Shown here: positions 44,761 through 54,870 of the stretch, one piece after another | Layout of the letters: each line of letters opens with the position of its first letter | How positions within the stretch are numbered: the stretch's first letter is position 1 | The notes under the pieces: generated by a model | Databases searched by the model: none | What the model was told of the DNA's origin: nothing | Seen by the model: the letters and a program-made list of their open reading frames with translations, nothing else | Translations under genes and position numbers: made by a program | From: Elusimicrobiota bacterium | Lineage (GTDB): Bacteria > Elusimicrobiota > Elusimicrobia > FEN-1173 | NCBI GenBank assembly: GCA_016721625.1 | Contig: JADKHR010000001.1 | Span: 1,798,001 to 1,862,000 of the forward strand | DNA length: 64,000 nucleotides | Direction of reading: 5' to 3'

Positions 44761-46128
44761 TCACCACAGCGATGTGGGCAAAAAAGTCCTGGATCCCCAT
44801 TTCAGAAACCACTTAACGGCCTGTCCCGGGTCGAAGGGAACACCCCTGGCGAGCGCACAGACGATCCCCATTTTAAACTGAGCTTTTAGGTGGCCTTGCC
44901 AGGCGGCTTTTTTGATCCAGGTGGCGGCGGTGGGAAGGTTTTTGGGAACTCCACGCCCTTTGGCATAGAGAATGCCGACGACGTATTGGGCTTCCTCGTG
45001 GCCTTGGTTGGCGGCCAGGAGAAACCATCGGGCGGCCTGCGAGGGGTTCTTTGGAACGGCTTGGCCCTTGGCGAACATCAGGCCGAGGGAATATTGGGCG
45101 TCGGCGTTTCCTTGGATGGCGGCATTGTGGTGCCAGTTGGCGGCTTTGGCCAGGTTCTTGGGCACACTTCGGCCTTTGGCATACAGGAGCCCCAGGGCCT
45201 GCTGGGCGACCGCTAAACCCTGAGCGGCGGATTTTTGATACCAGTCCCGGGCTGTATCAAGGTTCACGGGAACGCCCCAGCCCCGGGCATGCATCTGCGC
45301 CAGAGAGAACTGGGCGTTGGGGTTCCCTTGTTTGGCGGATCGGCGAAACCATTTAACGGCGGATTCGTAATCCCTGGAAACGCCGTCGCCATGGGCATGC
45401 ATGGTTCCCAAATAGAATTGGGCCGCGGCGTGGCCTTGGTCTGCGGCCATTTGGAACCACTTGAACGCCTCCCGGCTATTTTTCAGAACTGTTTGGCCGA
45501 TGATATGGGCCAAGCCCAGATTGAATTGTGACTCGGCGCATCCTTGCTCGGCGGCTATGCGGAACCATTTCAATGACTTGGCGGGGTCCTTTGGAACACC
45601 CTGGCCGTCGGCATACTTGTGCGCCAGATCCCGCTGAGCCTCGGGGTTGCCTTCCTCCGCCGACAGGCGAAGCATTGCAAGGGATTTCTCGCGGGACTCG
45701 GGCGAGTTTTTCACGTCACCGTAGGCCTTGGCCAGGGTGAAGTGGGTTTTATCGTCCCCTTCCCGGGCCGCTCGCTTGAGCCACATCTTGGCCAGAGCCA
45801 AGTCCTTGGGGACGCCTACGCCGATGGTGTGGACCACGCTCAGCATCATCATCGCCTGGGCGTGACCCCGGGCGGCGGCGTCCCGCCACCATAGGACGGC
45901 CTGGGCGGGGTCCTTCGGCATCCCCTGGCCTTTGGAATAGGCTTCGCCGATTTTATAAAGGGCGTCGGCGGAGCTGTTGTCCGAAGCCCTTCGGAAAAAC
46001 GCGAGGGCCTTCTTGATGGCAGGGACGTCATCCCCCGTGCTCTTCCTAACGGCAAAAAGCTTGGTGAGGTCCTGCCAACTTTCCCCGAAGGGCTTTAACT
46101 GCGGTTCACGATCATTGAATTCTGCCAT
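44761..46128 (-). CDS. Sel1-repeat (tetratricopeptide-like) protein
   Basis: About 455 aa consisting of roughly ten Sel1-like repeats of 36 residues, for example AAEQGCAESQFNLGLAHIIG and AIQGNADAQYSLGLMFAKGQ. There is no signal peptide, so it is probably a cytoplasmic scaffold for protein-protein contacts. ATG 46128 (MAEFNDREP) is preferred: GGAGG stands six bases before it, but touches ATG 46134. Its partner is unknown; similar proteins often accompany toxins or effectors. Confidence 0.85.
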   Translation of the reverse strand: MAEFNDREPQLKPFGESWQDLTKLFAVRKSTGDDVPAIKKALAFFRRASDNSSADALYKIGEAYSKGQGMPKDPAQAVLWWRDAAARGHAQAMMMLSVVHTIGVGVPKDLALAKMWLKRAAREGDDKTHFTLAKAYGDVKNSPESREKSLAMLRLSAEEGNPEAQRDLAHKYADGQGVPKDPAKSLKWFRIAAEQGCAESQFNLGLAHIIGQTVLKNSREAFKWFQMAADQGHAAAQFYLGTMHAHGDGVSRDYESAVKWFRRSAKQGNPNAQFSLAQMHARGWGVPVNLDTARDWYQKSAAQGLAVAQQALGLLYAKGRSVPKNLAKAANWHHNAAIQGNADAQYSLGLMFAKGQAVPKNPSQAARWFLLAANQGHEEAQYVVGILYAKGRGVPKNLPTAATWIKKAAWQGHLKAQFKMGIVCALARGVPFDPGQAVKWFLKWGSRTFLPTSLW

Positions 46129-46225
46129 GGCCATCCTCCTGTGATTGGGTTCGGTTCATGCATTTCCCAGTTTGTCCGGAATGCCGCCTGTAGCGGGCCC
46201 GGTGGGCTGGGCCATTTAACGCCAC

Positions 46226-46444
46226 CTATTGCCCGCGAGGCGGGGCGGCAATGATGTAGTCCAGGATTTTCTCATAGCGTTCAATATCCTCTTCCAGTTC
46301 GGCGATTTCCTTGTTTAATTTTAAGGTCTCGCCCGTGAGGCGGAGCACCTCCATCATGGAGTCCCGGCATTTCATGATGAGGCTGAGGTTATTCTCCGGT
46401 TCCGACTGCTGTTTTTCCGGCTTTGCATCATTCTCGTTTTTCAT
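46226..46444 (-). CDS. Small coiled-coil protein
   Basis: A 72-aa charged protein with a heptad-rich segment (LRLTGETLKLNKEIAELEED). ATG 46444 follows GGAGG with good spacing; the open frame upstream of it lacks support. No family is recognised. It lies between the Sel1 and TraB genes on the same strand and may be co-expressed with them. Confidence 0.55.
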   Translation of the reverse strand: MKNENDAKPEKQQSEPENNLSLIMKCRDSMMEVLRLTGETLKLNKEIAELEEDIERYEKILDYIIAAPPRGQ

Positions 46445-46596
46445 AATGGACCTCCTGCGATTGGATTGGTTAAGTTTCAAAGGGTGTCGAGCCCCCGTCC
46501 TGCGGGCCCGGTGAACGGAGCCCGACGGGGGGTTGTCAGGGTTTGAGCGCCTCCTTTACTGATGTTTCGCGCAGGATCGTGGTGTCTGAAATCCAT

Positions 46597-47625
46597 TTAT
46601 TTCTCCTGCCTTTGTTTCCTAACCCGTTTCACGGTTAGGCCGCTGGACTTAAGCAAGGCGATAAGGCCTTCTTTTCCGCCAAGATGTGCATAGCCCACCG
46701 CCATGAACGGGCGGTCGGTTGTTTTTAGAAGTTGGTGGAAGGTGTGCGCCATGGCGCGGTTGCGGCGGACCATGATGTCGTAGTCGCTGTCTGCCTTGTC
46801 CAAGACCCCGACGCGGCCCTCCCGCCAATCTTCCCACACCCAGTCCCCCACGTCACGGGCCTCGTCAATGGCGCGGTCCAAGGTGTCCGGCTCGAACGGG
46901 TCAAAGACGTAATCGTTTCTGGCCCTGATGATTCTTGAGTGTTTTTTGTGAAGCCAGTCTGGTTCGGCCGCAAGGATTGGTTTCGAGAATCCGGCACGCC
47001 CAAAAAGATGCCGCTCAATCCCGTTTTTGAAAGAGTATCCGCTGAGCTCGATCACGGCTCGATCGGTATCAAAGCCATTAACCAGAGGGGCCTTCTCTGT
47101 GACATACAGGGAACGCCGATAGGCTTCGGCCCTGCGGTCGGAGATGGACTGGGACCGGTAGGCGAGCCAGGCCGCGGGGTCTCGGCGGATCTGGAGTGCG
47201 GCCACCCGATAAAGCAAATCGCGTTCCTTGCGGGTGTCTCGTTTGACGGGCGCGGGGCTGGGTGCCCGGGGTTTAGTCTTCCCCAGCTTGATTTCAAAGG
47301 AGAGCAACCGGGCGCGGTCAAAGGCCTCTAAAATGGCGGGGTCCAGAGGGTAAACGCTGTCTTTGCCCGCGTGGATGGTGCCCAGCACGTGCCCCGTGCG
47401 GGCCCCGTCGGTGACCTCCCACATCATGGTGTAACGGTTGTCCGCGAAGTGCGCGAGAGCCAGTCGGCCGACGATGAAGATAATAAACACCAGGGCGGCG
47501 CGATACGTGAGGGACCTCGGGATCAGTTCCCCCAGGGATCGGGGGAAGAAAGGAACCTCCTGGCTGAATGACGGGGTTTTCGGTTCGCTGTCATCATGGG
47601 TGGGGTGGCTGGAATCGTGTGCCAT
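46597..47625 (-). CDS. TraB/GumN-family membrane protein
   Basis: A 342-aa protein with one membrane helix near residues 40-60 (ALVFIIFIVGRLALAHF) followed by a TraB/GumN-type domain: MMWEVTDGARTGHVLGTIHA, GKDSVYPLDPAILEAFDRA, and the C-terminal FMAVGYAHLGGKEGLIALL. The family includes erythromycin-esterase/TIKI-like metalloproteases; the His in GTIHAG and GYAHLGG are candidate metal ligands. ATG 47625 follows AAAGGAG by seven bases; the longer open frame upstream lacks a ribosome site. Confidence 0.8.
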   Translation of the reverse strand: MAHDSSHPTHDDSEPKTPSFSQEVPFFPRSLGELIPRSLTYRAALVFIIFIVGRLALAHFADNRYTMMWEVTDGARTGHVLGTIHAGKDSVYPLDPAILEAFDRARLLSFEIKLGKTKPRAPSPAPVKRDTRKERDLLYRVAALQIRRDPAAWLAYRSQSISDRRAEAYRRSLYVTEKAPLVNGFDTDRAVIELSGYSFKNGIERHLFGRAGFSKPILAAEPDWLHKKHSRIIRARNDYVFDPFEPDTLDRAIDEARDVGDWVWEDWREGRVGVLDKADSDYDIMVRRNRAMAHTFHQLLKTTDRPFMAVGYAHLGGKEGLIALLKSSGLTVKRVRKQRQEK

Positions 47626-47781
47626 GATCGTTCTCCTTTGAGACCGAGGTCCAAGAAGATCGAGTCGCCCATGATGTCGGAGGGAGGATGCTTTCGTCCC
47701 TGCCTCCATTGTAAGGGAGAAACATAGATAAATCAAACTAATAATATTGATAACTGATATAAAAACTGATAATCTATTGGC

Positions 47782-48237
47782 ATGGAGATCCAACAGATGC
47801 GAGCGTTCTTGGCGGTGGCGAGCGGGGGCGGGTATTCCCGCGCAGCGGAGACCGTTCATCGGACGCAACCGGCGGTGACGGCGTCGGTGAAGGCGCTGGA
47901 ACGGGAGCTGGGGATCGCGTTATTCGAGCGGCGCGGCCTTGTTGGCCGAGGCGGGCCCGGCCTATGAAGTTGGATTGGAGGCCGGGGGATGGGAGGCTAT
48001 CAAGACCTACGCGGCGGGGGGGGCGTGGCGGTGGTTCCGGAACTGTGCCGGACAAAGGATGATCGCCGTCGCCTGGCCGTGCGAAGCACGGGGGACGTGT
48101 TCGGCCGGGACAGTTACGGAGTGGTCACCCGGCGGGGGATGGCGTTACCTCCCGCCGCTCGGGAACTTATTCGGTTGGTGGACCCGGGGTTTCCCGAGCT
48201 GGCGCCCAGGGGGGGGCAAGGCTTAGCTGGCCTATAG
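47782..48237 (+). pseudogene. Decayed LysR-family regulator
   Basis: Residues MEIQQMRAFLAVASGGGYSR, then AAETVHRTQPAVTASVKALE, form an intact LysR HTH. The frame then jumps directly to the family's far C-terminal region (GGWEAIKTYAAGG, then VAVVPELC in another frame). About 150 residues of the sensor domain are missing, and the G8 run at 48016-48023 needs one more base. The deletion shows that this gene is truly dead. It is divergent from the TraB/GumN gene. Confidence 0.75.
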
Positions 48238-48287
48238 GAAAGCTCATCGCTTGGATCGAGGTTTGACGCGGACAATTTGAAACTATT

Positions 48288-48755
48288 CTAAACTTGGTTA
48301 AAGATTGTCTGGCAACCCGCCACCTCACCCTCCCACCAAGAACCACAAACCCAATCGGCACCCAAGTCCCGGTGGATGTCCAGTGGCTCATCAATTGTGA
48401 ACTCAATAACTTTTTTAGCTCCTTTCTCCTCTGCTTGTATAATCGCGGCGGACGGAAGCCGGAGGAAATAATTTGAACCGCTACAGAATCCCAGAATAAT
48501 CCCCTTTTTGGGATGGATCAGAGCGGGAGAGCCAAAGACAAGGCAACGAGAATCTTGGGGCAATGAAGCATTGATCACATCCCAAAGTCGTTGGACAACA
48601 TCTGGATGGGAACCTTGTTTTAAATAGGGGTCATTTGAACTCCCGGGATTTGCCACCATGGGTATTTCAGGGGAGACGCCCTCTTTTAAAAAGGCAAGGG
48701 CTTTGAGATTTAGTGGATGGAAGGGATCCAGAGGCAACAAAATATTTTTGGTCAT
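48288..48755 (-). CDS. Candidate immunity protein for the adjacent toxin
   Basis: A 155-aa acidic soluble protein of no family I recognise. It starts eight bases after the stop of the large exported protein at 48764-51481, the usual place and size of an immunity gene. Trp/Cys-rich C-terminus (GADWVCGSWWEGEVAGC). The role is inferred from position. Confidence 0.55.
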   Translation of the reverse strand: MTKNILLPLDPFHPLNLKALAFLKEGVSPEIPMVANPGSSNDPYLKQGSHPDVVQRLWDVINASLPQDSRCLVFGSPALIHPKKGIILGFCSGSNYFLRLPSAAIIQAEEKGAKKVIEFTIDEPLDIHRDLGADWVCGSWWEGEVAGCQTIFNQV

Positions 48756-48763
48756 ATCATCCT

Positions 48764-51481
48764 CTAGCGAGATGGAACCAGGTAGTCCCCGTTCTGCCGA
48801 TAACCTGCAACTCGAAGTCGTCGAAGTTCTCTTGCAAACATGGATTCTCCAAAGGAATTCGTAAGAGTGACCGAGGTTTGGGGTGAGGCCAGGTAAAACC
48901 GTGCGCGACGATCAATCCCCCCTTGAATCCAAGCATCATTCACCTCAGGCGTCCAGCCCTTTCGGAGATTAAGGACCCTGTGCCCTGGAAATGCCTCTGC
49001 AACGGCAGTATCGGTGATGTTTCCAATCGTTATTATGTCTTTTGATTCATAGGCGGTTTTGTAAGCACGCCACCCAACATTTGCATCGGAAATGGATTTG
49101 AATTTGATAACCGAGGAAAGTTCATTCTTAGAACGGAAGGCGGAGGACAAAGCCCTGGGGCTACTTGGAAACGGCAAATGCCTAAAACCTTGAGTTGATC
49201 CAATTCGTTCAGGAACTAAAATGTGACCGCTCTCGCCCAAGTTCAAATTCCATCTATCCAACCCTTTTCGTATGGGTGGCAAGAACAAATTACGACCCTG
49301 CGCCCAAAGGTTTTTGGCACCGGAAATTAGTTTTGAATTAATAACATCGTCGGTAGAATTTACTTTTGGCGAGGCGTTGATCCTCATTCCGGCAATGAAT
49401 GAACCGACAAATCCCCCGACCTGGGCGGATTCCTCGGGCACTCCCAACCCTTCCAACCCCGCTTGGACCGCCCATTGAGAAATCACTATTCCACCAGTAA
49501 CAAGGGGTGCCGTTAAGGCGAAGTACCCAGCGAACGCAATCCCCACCAATTGGCACCCCAACAGGGCGGATTTGGAACCGTGATAGCCGACAGTGCCTAT
49601 CACCTGGGTCAGGGCGGGATTAGTTTCGGAGAGGGATCCCAGGGTGGTGAAGATCGCCGCGTCCGCGCTCCGGGCTAAGTCCCTTCGCGTTGAACTGATG
49701 GGGTAGGTTAGAACCTCGTGCGCCATCGCCGCGAGATCGGTGACCATGGTGCGAGGCGCGGCCACGGTTAGGCGCGTGGCGGCATTGGATAGTGTGGAGG
49801 CGAAAGCCTGGGCCTCCTTTGCGCTCATTAGCCCCTGGGCCGCCATTTCCTCGAGGGCGTTAAACCCGGCGTCCCGATGGGTATCAATGTTTTGTTTGGC
49901 TTGGCTCATGTGCGCCCGTTTTAGAAATTCTTCGGATAACGGGTCCACTGGAACACCGGTTTGTTTTAGGTCGGCCTTGGGCGAAAGGTTCTTCATGGCC
50001 ACGGTCAGGCCCCGGAGGGACTGCTGGAACTTTTTGAAGCTTTCCCCGGCCTGGGTTACCTCTTCCGTCTTTTGGGTGAGGTCACCCTGTTTGGATTCTA
50101 AGGTGGTTTGGATATCTTGCGCCTTTCCGTAGTCCCGAGCATTGAGGGCGGTTTGGACCGCCGCCTCGCTTTCCTTTACGGATTTCGAGGCTTGCTCCAA
50201 TGCCTTCACCGAACCCTTCGGTTCAAAGCGGGATGGGAATGAGGTATCGGTCTGTTTTTCGATGTTGTTCATGAGCGCGTTGGCGGCACCCACGCTCTGC
50301 TCCACATCCTGGGCCGCCTTGGACGCCTGGGAAGTTATCCGGTTCGATTCCTCACGGCTGTCCTGTACGCTTTGTTCCAATTGTCCAACGTTTATGGGGG
50401 GGCGGCCCTGTTCCAGGTGAACCTTTTTGTCGCCACTTTGGATAAGGGCGCTATTGAGCCGCAGGATCCCCGCTTGCAAGGTGAATGTGGCATGGGAGAG
50501 AGTGGCGGGGCTTTCCAGCCCGAAACCCTGGGCCATGTCTTTCTCCAAGTGGATTTGGCCCCCCGGGAACTCGAAACGGCCGGACGCGCCTTCGGGCGTC
50601 GTTACCGTCCCCTTAAACGTCATGTTCCCTGGCTGGATGACCCCCAGCCCTTGGATTTTAAGAGGGGCTGTGACCGTCAGACGAGCGTTAGTTTCAAGGC
50701 GGGAGAAATCCACGCCCACGGGCGTGATCTTGTCTTTCTCCCCCACGAATGAGACCGGCAGGAGGGTGCCGTCCACCCGTTTGATGGGACCAAAGCTCTT
50801 CTCCCCGGCGGTCCCGGAAATCAGAGTCAAATTCTCTCCCTCCGCCTTGAACCGGGAACCCGGTTCCCAGCTCATGCCAAAAGCGTGGGTCTGGCCGCCA
50901 TGGGTTTCAAATACCCCGTTGGGCTTTGCCTGGAGGTTGGTGAATTGTTGAGCCACTTTCTCCTGACTGGGCGATATCTTTAGCGTTTCCGTCGGCTTAA
51001 AAAACTTAACGACGGCCTGCCCGATGGCTTTGAACGGGGCCGCGAGGGCCTTGGCCACCACCTTCAAGACACCCTCCACCTTCGCTAGGAACCCCTGAGG
51101 CCGGGCCATGGCTTGCGCCTGCTTAACGACCTGGGGGACTTCGCGCTTTAAATCAAGTTTGACGGGCTCGAATTTGATGTTAGGTTTGAAAACGGGTTTG
51201 ACCTCCGCAGGAACGAAAGGGACCGTTTGCGGTGCCATGGAGCGCAAGGCCAAGACGGTATTCAGGTTTCGGACTTGGAAGTCCAGACGTTGAGAAGGGG
51301 AATGGGTGTTGGGGCGGTTATAAGAGTCGTTGTAGTCCCGGGGTTGATAGGCGCGGGAACGGTCGTTATTCCCAGCGGCAACGGGAGAGGCGACAGAGGC
51401 GAATCCAAGGGCAAGGGCTAGGGAGATGGAAATACTTTTTGATAGCGCGGAGTCAGAGTGGGAAGAGAGGGGTCGGCGCAT
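48764..51481 (-). CDS. Large exported polymorphic-toxin-like protein
   Basis: A 905-aa protein with signal peptide SKSISISLALALGFASVASP, a beta-rich region (about residues 170-370), an alpha-helical coiled region (370-560), a hydrophobic glycine-rich patch near 660 (GIAFAGYFALTAPLVTGGIV), and a C-terminal module from about 800 (WTPEVNDAWIQGGIDRRARF, GESMFARELRRL, ending GYRQNGDYLVPSR) that looks like a tip toxin. No secretion signature such as RHS or FHA repeats is seen. The gene behind it is a candidate immunity protein. Toxin activity is inferred; residues for catalysis are not identified. Confidence 0.6.
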   Translation of the reverse strand: MRRPLSSHSDSALSKSISISLALALGFASVASPVAAGNNDRSRAYQPRDYNDSYNRPNTHSPSQRLDFQVRNLNTVLALRSMAPQTVPFVPAEVKPVFKPNIKFEPVKLDLKREVPQVVKQAQAMARPQGFLAKVEGVLKVVAKALAAPFKAIGQAVVKFFKPTETLKISPSQEKVAQQFTNLQAKPNGVFETHGGQTHAFGMSWEPGSRFKAEGENLTLISGTAGEKSFGPIKRVDGTLLPVSFVGEKDKITPVGVDFSRLETNARLTVTAPLKIQGLGVIQPGNMTFKGTVTTPEGASGRFEFPGGQIHLEKDMAQGFGLESPATLSHATFTLQAGILRLNSALIQSGDKKVHLEQGRPPINVGQLEQSVQDSREESNRITSQASKAAQDVEQSVGAANALMNNIEKQTDTSFPSRFEPKGSVKALEQASKSVKESEAAVQTALNARDYGKAQDIQTTLESKQGDLTQKTEEVTQAGESFKKFQQSLRGLTVAMKNLSPKADLKQTGVPVDPLSEEFLKRAHMSQAKQNIDTHRDAGFNALEEMAAQGLMSAKEAQAFASTLSNAATRLTVAAPRTMVTDLAAMAHEVLTYPISSTRRDLARSADAAIFTTLGSLSETNPALTQVIGTVGYHGSKSALLGCQLVGIAFAGYFALTAPLVTGGIVISQWAVQAGLEGLGVPEESAQVGGFVGSFIAGMRINASPKVNSTDDVINSKLISGAKNLWAQGRNLFLPPIRKGLDRWNLNLGESGHILVPERIGSTQGFRHLPFPSSPRALSSAFRSKNELSSVIKFKSISDANVGWRAYKTAYESKDIITIGNITDTAVAEAFPGHRVLNLRKGWTPEVNDAWIQGGIDRRARFYLASPQTSVTLTNSFGESMFARELRRLRVAGYRQNGDYLVPSR

Positions 51482-52130
51482 GGTAAAACTCCCGAAGAAT
51501 TAAGAAGGTAAGTGTATGGGATTGTAGCACGGCCACTTTAAATGTCAATCACAAAGATAATGAGGCGGCAAAGGATGAGCACGCACGAGAAAAGCTGAGA
51601 TGACTCTGGCTAGGGCGTTTGGATGCCGCCGCCGGGTGTTGGGTGGGGAAGGAGCATTGTGAACAGTAATCCTCTCCGCCCCGCGACGATGGCCGCGGGA
51701 AGTAAGGTGGTGTTTCCCTGGGGGGTGTGGGGGGCCACCGGCCAGGCAGACCCCCATAATCCCCCCGCGGACAGCCACGGGGTTTGTGGCTGGCCGTGGG
51801 GGGAGGGGGGGCGGTTTGCCTGGAGCGCCGCCAGCGGTGCCGTGCGGGCCGAAGTGCGGCCTGCGCGGCGGCGCAATGGGGCGGCGCTTGCGGTGGCCAC
51901 CGTTGAGCACGGGTTTTTTGTGACCCCGAGTAGCGAGGCTCTGAACGATAAACAGGCGGGGCGGTGGCGGTGTTTGCCACCGCGGCAGTAGGCGGGGGAG
52001 CGGGCCCACGCGCGCGGCGCGACGGCGAAGTGTGCCGTGCCTTGGACACAAGGCTGGGCCCGCGAGTGGATTGTCAATTCGTCCCCGGGGACGAATATAT
52101 AAGTGCCCTCGGCTGGTTTTCCTACCTTTT
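51482..52130. other. GC-rich non-coding stretch with palindromes
   Basis: 650 bases without a credible gene; open frames on both strands are Pro/Arg-rich artefacts. It contains hairpin GCGGTGGC/GCCACCGC near 51960 and a perfect 20-base palindrome at 52077-52096. Remnants of a mobile element are possible. Confidence 0.5.
52077..52096. repeat. Perfect 20-base palindrome
   Basis: ATTCGTCCCC followed directly by its reverse complement GGGGACGAAT, with no loop bases. A gapless palindrome of this length is more like a protein-binding or resolution site than an RNA hairpin. It lies 35 bases outside the inverted GC-rich module. Confidence 0.6.
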
Positions 52131-53386
52131 GCGCGCGCCAGGACGAGGAGGCCGAGGGCCAACCCTTAAGACTTGTTAGGTTTCCCGAGCCCCGGAGCGG
52201 AGGGCGGACCCCTCGCCAGTGGGCAGTGGCCCCGCGCCACACAGACCCAGCGCACAACGGCCAATCAGCGACAGCCCCCACGTGCGGGGCCGCGGACTGC
52301 ACCTCGGAGCCCGGGGTGAGGCGAACCTCCCGGAGCGGAAGGCGGCACGGTCGCGGGGGCGACGGAGCGGAGCGGCGGCGGCGCGAAGGGCCGACGCGGC
52401 GGAGCGGCCCCGGGGGAGAGCGAACCCACCGGAGCGGCGGCTGGGGTTCTCTCCCTCTGGGAGCGAATCAACCGCCAGCGTGGCGGGGCGAGGCGAAGCC
52501 GAGCGGCTTTTAAACGCCGGAGCAGGCCCCGAATATATCTCCCAGGGCCGGGACAGACGAACCAATTGGGCGGGGGTGGAGCGAACCTAACGGAGCGCGG
52601 GCGGTTCAGTCGCGGGGGCGACGGAGCGGACTGGCCCCGCGCACGTGACCGAGCCGTGGGAGGCGAGGAAATGGTTGGAGGCCGCTAGGCCGGAAACCAC
52701 GACTAGTGCGGGGCCGGGGAGCGACCGGGTTTGGGCGGGATGGGGCTTTTCGGCGGGAACAGCGAGGGGCGGTGTTTTCGCGGGACCAGCTGGGGGGCTC
52801 TTCTTTTCCCGGCGGGACATCAAGGGATTTCCCCGGAGGAACGGGAGCGATTCACTCTTTGGGGCAACGGATCGGAAGTTTGAAAGGTTGAAACGGCGGA
52901 GCGATCCCCGACCGACGTTGTGCCGAAGCGGGCGACGTTTCCGCATTCCACCTTGGCGACGAACCAAATGAAGCGGGCTCTTTGCTGAACGTGGGAAAGT
53001 GGGCGGGATTGGATTGTTGAAGCGGGACAGTGAACGGACCAGAGGATGGGCCCCGCATGGGGGACTGTGTCCCCGCTGTGTCTCTCTACTAACGCGGACA
53101 AATAGAACGGCCCTGCCGGGCGCCGCGATAGCGGTCAACGGTCAAAAAAACGAACGGCAAAGGCGCGGCACCACCTGCCGCAGTGGATGGGAGAGCATCG
53201 CACCCCCTCTACACATGCGTCAGGGGGGAGGCCATTCACGGCCTCCCCCCTCCATTCGCAACAGGTCGATCGATCCCCAACAAGGAAGGCCGCACGTTGT
53301 AGTCGCCGGTCAGGCGATAGTTTTGCCAATAGTCGTGGGCGATATTTGGGATTGTTATATCGATGGTTGGCGGCCGACTGGAGCCA
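52131..53386. repeat. GC-rich non-coding module, copy 2 (inverted)
   Basis: The reverse complement of 26294-27546 with only scattered differences, visibly more similar to that copy than to copy 3. It directly adjoins the left end of element B. It contains no supported gene. With copy 1 it forms inverted repeats about 24.6 kb apart around the defence operon. Confidence 0.75.
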
Positions 53387-54848
53387 CTCCACTTTTTGCA
53401 TTCGTTCCAACTTCAAGGTAGGGCCTGTCTCTAATTTCGAGACAGGCCTTTCTGTTTTGCGGGCGGGCGAACAAACGGCGGGCGGCGGGCACGGAGAGGC
53501 GGCGGCATCGAGCGAAGAATCTCCCGGTTTTCCGTCGGAATCGGAGACACTTGAACCGAACCGTGATCGTATCCTTGGAATAATAGATTTTCTCCACCCC
53601 TCGGCGAACGGCCAAGGCTTTTTCAATTCCGGTTTTGCGCGCGCAATTTTCTATATGCCGTTGGAGTGAATTTTGGAGCATTTCAGGGGTGAGCCGGTCC
53701 AAATCGTGGGGCGGTTCGACCCCGGTTAGCTCGGGCTGTTCGGGGGCGTTTTTGAGGGAAAAAAGCATTTGGCGGAGATGGACGGGGTCTTTGGAAAGTC
53801 TTAAAAGGTGCTGGTGGATCACATGTTCCAGCCTGGCCGCGCTGATCTGCCTTGAGGAACAGGCGTTCCATCCTTTGTGGCGCGTGGCGGTGCACCGGTA
53901 GTAAAAATATCGATGTTTTTCATTTGGCCCCTTTTTGTCCGTAAAAGTGGGGCTCATGATGGAATGGCACTCCCGGCATTCAATTATTCCGGCATAGGGA
54001 AGATGATGGTAAGTCGGGTTGGCCTGCCGTTCTTTGAATGGCGATTCTTTCTGAATCGTCCTGACGAGGTTAAAAAGGTCCTCTGAAATAATGGCTTCGT
54101 GCCGACCAGGCAGGATGGTTCCCTTGTAAGGAACCTTTCCGGCCGCCGCAGGGCTTTGGAGCACCGCACACACAAAAGAATCGGAAAGTTTTCTGTCATG
54201 CCATTTGTCACGCAGGGCGGCGGCTACCTGCTGAACGGATCGCGTCTCCGCAAATCTTTCAAAGATAAACCGAACCACCGGCGCGCTCCGTGGGTTCAAC
54301 ACAAGGTGCCCTTTTTCCTTAAGATATCCGTAGGGCGGGCGGCCACCGTTGTATAGCCCGCGCTTGGCCCGCTGGGCAAACTTGTCTCGAATTCGCTCGG
54401 AAGCAAGCTCCCGTTCGAATTGAGCAAAAGTCAGCATGATATTTCTTAACAGTCGCCCAGCGGGGGTGGCGGTGTCAAACCGCTCCGTCACTGAAATATA
54501 CCCCGTATTGTGCGCTTCAAATAATTCGATCAACTGGTAAAAATCGCGTGGAGAACGGGTGAGGCGGTCGATTTTATAGGTGATCACCATATCCAGCTTG
54601 CCGGCTTGAACGTCGGAGATAATTTGTTGGAGGCCGGGACGGGCAGTGTTCGCTCCGGTAAACCCCGGATCAGAATACACCTGAGCCACTGAAAAGCCTT
54701 CCTGGCTTGTGATAAACGAGCGAATTCTGTCTTCCTGAGCATCGCATGAGTTAAACTCAACCTCGGCTTGTTGGTCAGTAGAAACGCGGGTGTAAATAGC
54801 GCACCGAGTGGTTTTTGTTTTAGGCGTGTCTATGGAGTTCGGTTTCAT
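53355..54848 (-). CDS. Large serine recombinase/integrase, element B
   Basis: A 497-aa homologue of the element A recombinase, very similar in the catalytic domain (CAIYTRVSTDQQAEVEFNSC, MVITYKIDRLTRSPRDFYQL, NIMLTFAQFERELASERIRD) and the zinc ribbon (IECRECHS, YYRCTATRHKGWNAC), but different in the C-terminal tail. The frame crosses the element edge at 53387 and stops at 53355 in the GC-rich module. ATG 54848 (MKPNSIDTPKTK) has GGAGACC upstream; earlier in-frame starts overlap the small upstream gene. Confidence 0.9.
   Translation of the reverse strand: MKPNSIDTPKTKTTRCAIYTRVSTDQQAEVEFNSCDAQEDRIRSFITSQEGFSVAQVYSDPGFTGANTARPGLQQIISDVQAGKLDMVITYKIDRLTRSPRDFYQLIELFEAHNTGYISVTERFDTATPAGRLLRNIMLTFAQFERELASERIRDKFAQRAKRGLYNGGRPPYGYLKEKGHLVLNPRSAPVVRFIFERFAETRSVQQVAAALRDKWHDRKLSDSFVCAVLQSPAAAGKVPYKGTILPGRHEAIISEDLFNLVRTIQKESPFKERQANPTYHHLPYAGIIECRECHSIMSPTFTDKKGPNEKHRYFYYRCTATRHKGWNACSSRQISAARLEHVIHQHLLRLSKDPVHLRQMLFSLKNAPEQPELTGVEPPHDLDRLTPEMLQNSLQRHIENCARKTGIEKALAVRRGVEKIYYSKDTITVRFKCLRFRRKTGRFFARCRRLSVPAARRLFARPQNRKACLEIRDRPYLEVGTNAKSGVAPVGRQPSI
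53387..53644 (-). repeat. Element B left inverted repeat
   Basis: Extends from CTCCACTTTTTGCATTCGT to GCGCGCGC at 53637-53644 and covers the last recombinase codons before the element edge. Confidence 0.8.
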
Positions 54849-54870
54849 GTAACGGTCTCCTATTGTGGAA

